Of a stretch of 64,000 nt of DNA, positions 58,449 through 64,000 are shown piece after piece; the stretch's first letter is position 1, and every line of letters begins with the position of its first letter. Source of the stretch: JBKCUI01 sp052161625 (lineage in GTDB: Bacteria; Planctomycetota; Planctomycetia; Pirellulales; Pirellulaceae); assembly GCA_052161625.1 (NCBI GenBank), contig CP197412.1. One strand, 5' to 3'. The translations under genes were made by a program, and so were the position numbers. The notes under the pieces were generated by a model that saw only the letters and a program-made list of their open reading frames with translations, searched no databases and was not told the DNA's origin.

Positions 58449-60134
58449 ATGATACCGCAATCGCTCTTGGGGTCGCTCTCCACGCACCTCCCTGTCCCTC
58501 GTTCCTTTCCCTCCTCCGCGTTGTCGAGGTTTCCGACCGATCGATACCCGGTTTGCCAGCGCGAGTGCGAGGTGTTTGAAGAAGGAACTTGGCGAGGGGT
58601 ACTGATCGACGACTGGTATCTTCTGGGCAGGATCACCGATTGGGAGCAAGCCGGACAGGAGGGGCAGGACGCCGCGAGCCACATCGATTGGACCCGGTCT
58701 CGCAAGGTCGAGCCACTGTTCCATAGCCAGGCATCACCGACAGCAATCGACGAAAAAACAAATGGAATCGAGAGTTGGCAGGGAACGCCCAAGCCCTGTG
58801 ATGGGGATGAAGTAGAGCCAACGGAGCCTCGATGGATCGTTATCCACGCCCGATCGCTCCGCCCTGTCCCCTATTTGATCAAGCACTGGGGAACACCACC
58901 CGATCCGGTGCAAGAGGATTGGAGACGGCAAACCGGAACGTCGGAGACGCCGCTGCGCTCGATCTGGATTCTGTCTGCCCCGGACGGAGTCCTTTATCGG
59001 CTCGAGGACTCGAAAGGTCACGCGTCTAGTCGTCCCACTTCTACTCCCAAGCTCCTTCGCGAAACTCCACTTGCTGTCCACCCAAAAAACACCGGTAAAA
59101 GAACCAAAAAAAAAGCGGTCCCTCGAGTCGGCAATCCAGGTCTGCTGGCTGGGGCGCTGGTCGCAGTCGCGGTTCTACTCGGGGTAATGCTGTGGATCGG
59201 AAGGGATTCGACGACGGAGGGTCCGAAGCACTCTGAATCCGGTGGGGAATCCGGTCGGGAAGCCGAATTCCTGGCCGGGACAGAGACGTTGGAGTCGCCC
59301 GAGGTGCTGGTACTGCTCGAAGACGAGCCATTGGCGGCGCAGCCGGTTGAACCAGTATTGGAAGCAGGTGGACCTCTGAACGTCCCGCCGATCGAATTAC
59401 CCGTGGTGGATTTGGCTCCCTTTTCCACAACGACGCGTGAGTCAAGCAGTAGGGTGGGCTTGGAGACGATCGAGGATGGGAAGGAGATTGCAAAGTTGGA
59501 TGATGCGACGAATCTGGACGCCGAGTCGGAATCGGAATTGCAAGCGACCGAGTCGGTTACTCACGGAATTCGCAAGACTTTTCTAGTTTCCGGAGGGTTG
59601 GCTCGCCATCGAATCGGGACGGGTAGTTCGGTTGTTTCAACGCGAGCGACTTGTCTTGCCTCCCTGACTCTATCCGACGTGTCGGATTCAGGAATCACAA
59701 TCCATCCCTCCGATTCTTGTTTGCTCGTCGGAGAAAGCGAGCAGCAATGGGTTGTCGCTTTGGAAGAGGAGGCTCCCGAATTGGTCCTCGCTTTAGCGTC
59801 TCGTCCTGCTCGACGGTGGGAACTATTCATCAAAACCGGAGTCCGCGAACATCGCAATGCACCGACCTATTGGCTCCATGCGGGGCAAGCCAACCGTGTT
59901 GTGGATCAGATGGCGGTCGCCAAGCGTTCGGCGGACGGGGAGTTGTCACGGATACAATCCATGCTCGATTCAGGGCAGGCGACTGGGCCTTTCAACCTCC
60001 GGCAACGCCGGCGACAATTGCAGCAACTCGATAAAGAGCTCGAGCGATCCATCGAAGTTTGGAAAGTCGTCGAGCGTTTGAGCCTGATCGTGCTCGACCA
60101 AGCCCAATTGGAGGTCATGCTCCAATCCCCGTAA
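58449..60134 (+). CDS. Unknown single-pass membrane protein
   Basis: Not recognised. ATG 58449 is used because the longer ORF from 58281 would overlap the ppdK start and promoter. The 561-residue product has a soluble N-terminal half (~1-215) with no signal peptide, a Lys/Arg-rich stretch (KNTGKRTKKKAV), one TM helix (~232-250: LLAGALVAVAVLLGVMLWI), an acidic low-complexity region (~255-370) and a C-terminal domain (~380-560) ending in a long charged helix. Orientation with a cytoplasmic N terminus is predicted by the positive residues before the helix. Neighbours give no hint; it diverges from ppdK. Confidence 0.65.
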   Translation: MIPQSLLGSLSTHLPVPRSFPSSALSRFPTDRYPVCQRECEVFEEGTWRGVLIDDWYLLGRITDWEQAGQEGQDAASHIDWTRSRKVEPLFHSQASPTAIDEKTNGIESWQGTPKPCDGDEVEPTEPRWIVIHARSLRPVPYLIKHWGTPPDPVQEDWRRQTGTSETPLRSIWILSAPDGVLYRLEDSKGHASSRPTSTPKLLRETPLAVHPKNTGKRTKKKAVPRVGNPGLLAGALVAVAVLLGVMLWIGRDSTTEGPKHSESGGESGREAEFLAGTETLESPEVLVLLEDEPLAAQPVEPVLEAGGPLNVPPIELPVVDLAPFSTTTRESSSRVGLETIEDGKEIAKLDDATNLDAESESELQATESVTHGIRKTFLVSGGLARHRIGTGSSVVSTRATCLASLTLSDVSDSGITIHPSDSCLLVGESEQQWVVALEEEAPELVLALASRPARRWELFIKTGVREHRNAPTYWLHAGQANRVVDQMAVAKRSADGELSRIQSMLDSGQATGPFNLRQRRRQLQQLDKELERSIEVWKVVERLSLIVLDQAQLEVMLQSP

Positions 60135-60323
60135 GCTTTCTGTCACTGCTTCTTCCTAAGCCAGAAAAAGTGTCAAATCGTTGCAGCCTGTTGTCGATTC
60201 CGGGACCTTGCATCCGACTACTCGGTGTACGACACGGTATACCACTCGGTGTAAGACGAAAAAAACAACACCGCGATTTGCGGAATGTTCGCTTAGGGCA
60301 GTTCTCTTTTGAAGTGAGGCATC

Positions 60324-61079
60324 ATGAAGTTTATCTGTTTAGGCTACGCCGATATGTCCAAGTTCCAGACCATGTCGCCGGAAGTGTTGCAGCGGTCGAT
60401 GGATGAGTGTTTTGCGTACGATGATTTTCTTCGTGCCGGAGGTCACTTCGCGGGTGGCGAGGCGTTGCAGGAGTCTTCGAAGGCCATCACGCTTCGATGT
60501 GTCGATGGTGCAATTCAAGCGACGGATGGACCTTATGCAGAAACCAAGGAGCAAATCGGAGGGATTTTGATCCTGGAGGCGGAAAGCATGGAGCATGCGG
60601 TGGAACTGATGTCCCGCCATCCAGGCGTTGGAATCGGTCCCTTCGAAATCCGACCGTCGGATGAAGCCACCAACGCATTGATCAACGCACGCAACCAACC
60701 GAAGCCTCGTAATCCCGTCGCTTGGTTCGAGATCTATGTGGCGGACATGGTGCGCGCCAAGAGGTTTTATGAAGCGGTCCTCCAAGTCGAGTTGAGCCAA
60801 TTGGAGTCGCCCGATTCTGCCATCGAGATGTTTGCTTTTCCCATGAACATGAATGGAGATGGCGCTTCCGGAGCGCTGGCCAAGATGGAAGGGAACCCAC
60901 CCGGAGGGACCGGGACGCTGGTCTATTTCGCATGTCAAGATTGTGGTCTCGAAGCATCGCGTGTCGAGTCCTCTGGCGGGAAGCTGCTCCAGGGCAAGAC
61001 TCCCATCGGCCCCTATGGTTACATCGCCCTCGCGATGGACACGGAAGGGAATCGAATCGGTTTGCATTCGATGAACTGA
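60324..61079 (+). CDS. Fusion of a YCII/DGPF domain with a VOC (glyoxalase-like) domain
   Basis: Residues 1-115 match YCII-related/DGPF proteins: MKFICLGYAD, GGHFAGGEAL, TDGPYAETKEQIGGILILEA and GIGPFEIRP. Residues ~125-251 are VOC-like: PVAWFEIYVADMVRAKRFYEAVL, VYFACQDCGLEASRVESSGG, GPYGYIALAMDTEGNRIGLHS. Both domain types are common as separate small proteins; fused they are unusual. No catalytic assignment is possible. It is followed 36 bases later by a PhnB-like VOC gene and then a DoxX-like gene. Confidence 0.85.
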   Translation: MKFICLGYADMSKFQTMSPEVLQRSMDECFAYDDFLRAGGHFAGGEALQESSKAITLRCVDGAIQATDGPYAETKEQIGGILILEAESMEHAVELMSRHPGVGIGPFEIRPSDEATNALINARNQPKPRNPVAWFEIYVADMVRAKRFYEAVLQVELSQLESPDSAIEMFAFPMNMNGDGASGALAKMEGNPPGGTGTLVYFACQDCGLEASRVESSGGKLLQGKTPIGPYGYIALAMDTEGNRIGLHSMN

Positions 61080-61115
61080 GCCCAGTCGTATCCTTTTCAC
61101 CCACAGGACCCCACC

Positions 61116-61589
61116 ATGAGTCAATCCCAACGAATCACCCCCTTTCTCACCTTCAAAGACCAAGCGGAGGAAGCTGCCGAGTTTTATGTGTCCGTTATTC
61201 CCGATTCGAAGATTCTGCGCAAGGTGAAGAACCCGCACGCCGACGCGGTCCTCACCGTCGAGTTGGAATTGCGAGGGATGAAATTCGTCGCCTTGAATGC
61301 CGGCCAAGATTGGAAGTTTACAGAAGCCTTCTCCATTGCCGTCGAATGCGACACCCAACAGGAATTGGATCGAGTTTGGGAAAGTCTCACCGCCGATGGC
61401 GGGGCGGAGCTGGCGTGCGGATGGCTCAAGGATAAGTTTGGAATGTTTTGGCAAATCTGGCCCGCAGAACTTCCAAAGTGGATGGCGAGCGAAGATTCCG
61501 AAGCGGTACAAAGGATGTTTCAAGCCGTCTGGCAAATGAAGAAACTGGACATCGCAACGTTAGAGAAAGCATTTGGTGGGGGAACATGA
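61116..61589 (+). CDS. PhnB/VOC-family protein (3-demethylubiquinone-methyltransferase-like)
   Basis: The sequence starts RITPFLTFKDQAEEAAEFYVSVIPDSKI and continues FVALNAGQDWKFTEAFSIAVECDTQQELDRVW, GGAELACGWLKDKFGMFWQIWP; these are the hallmark blocks of the PhnB-type VOC subgroup often mis-named 3-demethylubiquinone-9 3-methyltransferase. Length (157 residues) is normal. The substrate is unknown. Its stop overlaps the DoxX-like start (ATGA). Confidence 0.9.
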   Translation: MSQSQRITPFLTFKDQAEEAAEFYVSVIPDSKILRKVKNPHADAVLTVELELRGMKFVALNAGQDWKFTEAFSIAVECDTQQELDRVWESLTADGGAELACGWLKDKFGMFWQIWPAELPKWMASEDSEAVQRMFQAVWQMKKLDIATLEKAFGGGT

Positions 61590-61981
61590 AGGCAAAGAAG
61601 TCGGTGATTACAGGTTGGGTGCTGAGCGTTGTGGTCGCATTGCTCCTGAGCGTGCTGAGCGCCTACGGCAAATTCTTTGACTTCCCCGACAAAGAAGCGA
61701 TGTTTGCCAAGCTTGGGTGGGACACCGGAGTGATGGTGTATGTGGGCATCGTCGAAGTGGTGATTGCGCTACTGTTTCTCGTACCGCGACTCGCCTTCCT
61801 TGCGGCAATTCTCATGTCGGCCTACTTGGGAGGAGCCACAGCCGCTCATGTTCGGATCCATGAAAATTTCCTCTTGCCGATTCTCATTGGTGTTGTTGCA
61901 TGGGTTGCACTGGGGCTGCGGGACCCACGCGTCTTTCAAATTGCTTTTACTAAGAAGGCTTTGGAATCCAAAAGCATCTGA
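61586..61981 (+). CDS. DoxX-like small membrane protein
   Basis: The 131-residue product has four TM helices (~10-28, ~45-65, ~70-88, ~97-115). Landmark residues are in LLSVLSAYGKFFDFP at the start, VYVGIVEVVIALLFLVPR in helix 2 and AAILMSAYLGGATAAHVR in helix 3, the DoxX-like arrangement. ATG 61586 overlaps the VOC stop by 4 bases with GGGGGA just upstream, so the start is well supported against the longer ORF from 61448. DoxX-like genes often accompany VOC/YCII genes; the function is unknown. Confidence 0.87.
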   Translation: MKAKKSVITGWVLSVVVALLLSVLSAYGKFFDFPDKEAMFAKLGWDTGVMVYVGIVEVVIALLFLVPRLAFLAAILMSAYLGGATAAHVRIHENFLLPILIGVVAWVALGLRDPRVFQIAFTKKALESKSI

Positions 61982-62080
61982 GGTCCATCAGGAATTGCAT
62001 TTCAAAACGACAGATGACTGGACGCGAGGTGGCGGAACGGCTGCTTCGATCCCATCTGAAGAATGGTGTAAGATGATGCA

Positions 62081-63406
62081 ATGGACCTATTTGAAGCATC
62101 GGAAAAGAAGAATCGAGAGCGATCGCAGCCATTGGCTGCGCGCATGCGACCTCGCACACTAAACGAGTTTGTTGGGCAATCTCATTTGCTTGCACCTGGC
62201 AAGCTGCTGCGACGATTGATTCAAGCCGATCGCCTTCAATCAATCTTGCTCTACGGGCCGCCCGGTACGGGGAAGACCACACTTGCTCACTTGCTGGCAA
62301 ATGAAACGCGAGGCGCGTTTCGCCAATTGAACGCCGTCACGAGCGGCATCAAGGAATTGCGAGAATCGTTGGAGTGGGCGCGCGACGAAGTCTCCGCGAC
62401 TGGCAAGCGACCGATTCTTTTCATCGATGAAATACACCGCTTCAATCGCACGCAACAGGATGCGTTGCTGCCCGATGTCGAGCAAGGGATCGTGACACTC
62501 GTGGGGGCTACGACCAGCAATCCCTTTTTTGCCGTCAACGGGGCCCTTCTCAGTCGATCGCAAGTCTTCGAATTGCAACCCCTAAACGATCAGGACTTGA
62601 TCCAGCTCCTCCGTCGCGCACTGGAAGATTCCACGCGAGGATTGGGAATGTATCGTCCCCAAGTCGACGAGGATGCGTTGGAATACTGCGCTCGCATCTC
62701 TGAGGGAGATGCCCGCCGTGCCCTCGGTGCCCTGGAATTGGCCGTCCTCTCCTCGACGCAGACTCCCGTCCGGGTCGATCAAGACGCGATGCGCGAAAGC
62801 ATGCAGAAAAAAATCCTTCAGTTCGATCCGACGGGAGATCAACACTACGATCAAGCCAGCGCGCTGATCAAGAGCATTCGAGGTAGCGACATCAACGCAG
62901 CTCTCTACTGGCTCGCCCGTAGTCTAGAGTCGGGCGAAGAGGTCCGTTTCCTCACCAGACGACTTGTTATTTTAGCGAGTGAAGATGTGGGAAATGCGGA
63001 CCCCCAAGCTCTTTGTCTTGCAGTCGCTGCGATGCAGGCGTGCGAATTTATCGGGCTTCCCGAATGCCAACTGACTTTATCTCAACTTGTTATTTATCTA
63101 GCGGCTGCACCGAAGAGCAATTCGGCGACGGCTGCGATCACTGCCGCTCGCAAAGAAGTGCGAGAAGGGTCGCTCATTCCGGTACCACGACACTTGCGGG
63201 ATGGCCACTATGGAGGTGCTGAGAAGTTAGGGAATGCCGTCGGTTACCACTACACACACGATTCCGACCAAGGTGTGGCGGCGCAAGAGTACTTAGGCGT
63301 GGACCGGGAGTTTTACAAACCGGTGCGCCGAGGGTACGAAACGGAATTGGCGGATCGTTGGGATGCGATTCAGCAGATACTCAAACCGGGGGATAAACCG
63401 GAATAG
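62081..63406 (+). CDS. rarA: Replication-associated recombination protein A (RarA/MgsA)
   Basis: RarA is a clamp-loader-like AAA+ ATPase acting at stalled replication forks. MRPRTLNEFVGQSHLL precedes Walker A GPPGTGKTT (residues 59-67); Walker B is ILFIDEIHRFN (~113), sensor 1 is GATTSNPFF and the arginine finger region is LLSRSQVF. The C-terminal tetramerisation part has GSDINAALYWLARSLESGEE, ASEDVGNADPQAL and PVPRHLRDGHY. Length (441 residues) and every block are typical. A 99-base gap separates it from the DoxX-like gene. Confidence 0.95.
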   Translation: MDLFEASEKKNRERSQPLAARMRPRTLNEFVGQSHLLAPGKLLRRLIQADRLQSILLYGPPGTGKTTLAHLLANETRGAFRQLNAVTSGIKELRESLEWARDEVSATGKRPILFIDEIHRFNRTQQDALLPDVEQGIVTLVGATTSNPFFAVNGALLSRSQVFELQPLNDQDLIQLLRRALEDSTRGLGMYRPQVDEDALEYCARISEGDARRALGALELAVLSSTQTPVRVDQDAMRESMQKKILQFDPTGDQHYDQASALIKSIRGSDINAALYWLARSLESGEEVRFLTRRLVILASEDVGNADPQALCLAVAAMQACEFIGLPECQLTLSQLVIYLAAAPKSNSATAAITAARKEVREGSLIPVPRHLRDGHYGGAEKLGNAVGYHYTHDSDQGVAAQEYLGVDREFYKPVRRGYETELADRWDAIQQILKPGDKPE

Positions 63407-63654
63407 AGGTACTCGAAACCAGGCAACCACCCCAAAACACCTTTTCGACCACGATCGACTTGAGGTTTCTCGCCTTTCGATTGAATGAGCGAGGTTTCGG
63501 GATCTCGATTACGAGAACGAGAACCGTCCGCTGCGGCGGACTGAGCACGAGCACGGGGGACGAGTCAGAACGTTGAGATATGCCGAGGACAATGCACCTC
63601 GTGCGAAACTCCGCATTCGATGGTTCTCGGCAAGTTTCTTACTGGGCGAGTCTC

Positions 63655-64000
63655 TTACTGGGCAAGTCGGGATTTGGCGCGGGTTTGAGCGATCGTACGT
63701 TCTCGTAGGGAAATGGCTTCGGGTGAAGAAGCCTTCATCGAGGTCGCCTTGGCCAAGTCCTCTTCCGCTTGTTTTTTGTCGATCTGTTCACGTTTGAGCA
63801 GTCGGTCGGTGAGCACATAAACCGCTTCTCGGGTGACTTGTACAAATCCACCGTCGACGAACCATTCGGTGGAGGTCGATCCGTTACGCAGTTTGAGCAG
63901 ACCAAAACCTAGACGACCAACCATAGGGGCGCGACCGGGCAGAATCCCGGCCTCGCCGTCATAGAGCGGTAGCGTGAGTGCGTCGCATGTCGTATCGAGC
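63655..64000 (-). CDS. atpC: ATP synthase F1 epsilon subunit (partial, 5' end outside window)
   Basis: The frame stays open to the window edge. It reads LDTTCDALTLPLYDGEAG, ILPGRAPMVGRLGFG and LLKLRNGS, matching the N-terminal beta-sandwich of the epsilon subunit (typical GExGILPxHAP...GxG pattern). The C-terminal coiled helical hairpin follows from about the middle of the visible part (EQIDKKQAEEDLAKATSMKA). Only the first ~10-20 residues should be missing. The rest of the atp operon is expected upstream, beyond position 64000. The stop TAA lies in a 16-bp near-repeat (CTTACTGGGCGAGTCT / CTTACTGGGCAAGTCG). Confidence 0.92.
   Translation of the reverse strand, partial: LDTTCDALTLPLYDGEAGILPGRAPMVGRLGFGLLKLRNGSTSTEWFVDGGFVQVTREAVYVLTDRLLKREQIDKKQAEEDLAKATSMKASSPEAISLRERTIAQTRAKSRLAQ

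Noticed and set aside
63407..63654. Possible small gene between rarA and atpC
   Set aside because: Only short frames without start signals are present. The stretch has a 6-bp GTCCGC/GCGGAC hairpin and a GAGAACGAGAACCG-type repetitive tract.

Overview
The window looks like chromosomal DNA of a planctomycete, most likely from the Pirellulaceae (Rhodopirellula/Blastopirellula-like). The indicators are a DUF1598 protein, a DUF1080 3-keto-disaccharide hydrolase, a formylglycine-type sulfatase, Tat-exported TIM-barrel and Gfo/Idh-related proteins, a membrane protein with the planctomycete N-terminal pattern RFNIRTLL, YD-repeat (RHS) proteins of the planctomycete type, and many secreted Pro/Gly-rich proteins with no recognised function. 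Base composition is moderate, and TTG or GTG starts and ATGA overlaps are common. No rRNA, tRNA, CRISPR array, integrase or transposase was found.

Layout. 0.15-5.2 kb: secreted or lipoprotein surface proteins (two are paralogues, one carries DUF11) and a convergent DUF1598 protein. 5.4-11.1 kb: an FHA-GAF-sigma54 activator coupled to a HAD phosphatase and an RND/MMPL transporter, then a CYTH protein. 11.1-16 kb: a dispersed palindromic repeat family (tandem array plus single copies) around two small membrane proteins, a sulfatase, an EboB-like TatD hydrolase and MoaB. 16-21.4 kb: two beta-rich membrane-associated proteins, UppP, and a complete metal-chelate (B12/siderophore/heme class) ABC importer with overlapping genes and a recognisable promoter. 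21.6-29 kb: a double endonuclease/exonuclease/phosphatase protein, a Tat-exported TIM barrel, an RluA-family pseudouridine synthase, GatA, a double-DUF3467 protein and a Tat-exported dimethylformamidase-like protein.

29-34.5 kb is the most unusual region. Two RHS 3' modules each carry a different C-terminal tip, a small ORF 7-9 bases downstream and a shared ~155-bp non-coding repeat. RHS and small-gene remnants follow. This is the organisation of polymorphic-toxin tip/immunity cassettes, here apparently orphaned and partly decayed. 34.5-45 kb: a Cys/Pro-rich exported protein, an operon of creatininase-like hydrolase, MFS transporter and Tat-exported protein, and a TPR, ExbB, ExbD, prenyltransferase/cyclase-repeat operon. 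45-48 kb: MscL, then nitroreductase, acyltransferase and methyltransferase genes that overlap.

48-55.2 kb: a probable sugar-catabolism region (Gfo/Idh dehydrogenase, TIM-barrel isomerase and cupin on one strand; BadF/GlcNAc-kinase-like kinase, DUF1080 hydrolase and M19 dipeptidase on the other). 55.4-64 kb: pyruvate phosphate dikinase with promoter and intrinsic terminator, an unknown single-pass protein, a YCII-VOC fusion with VOC and DoxX-like partners, RarA, and the edge-truncated ATP synthase epsilon gene. All functional names come from reading motifs and family resemblance by eye; no database search was run.
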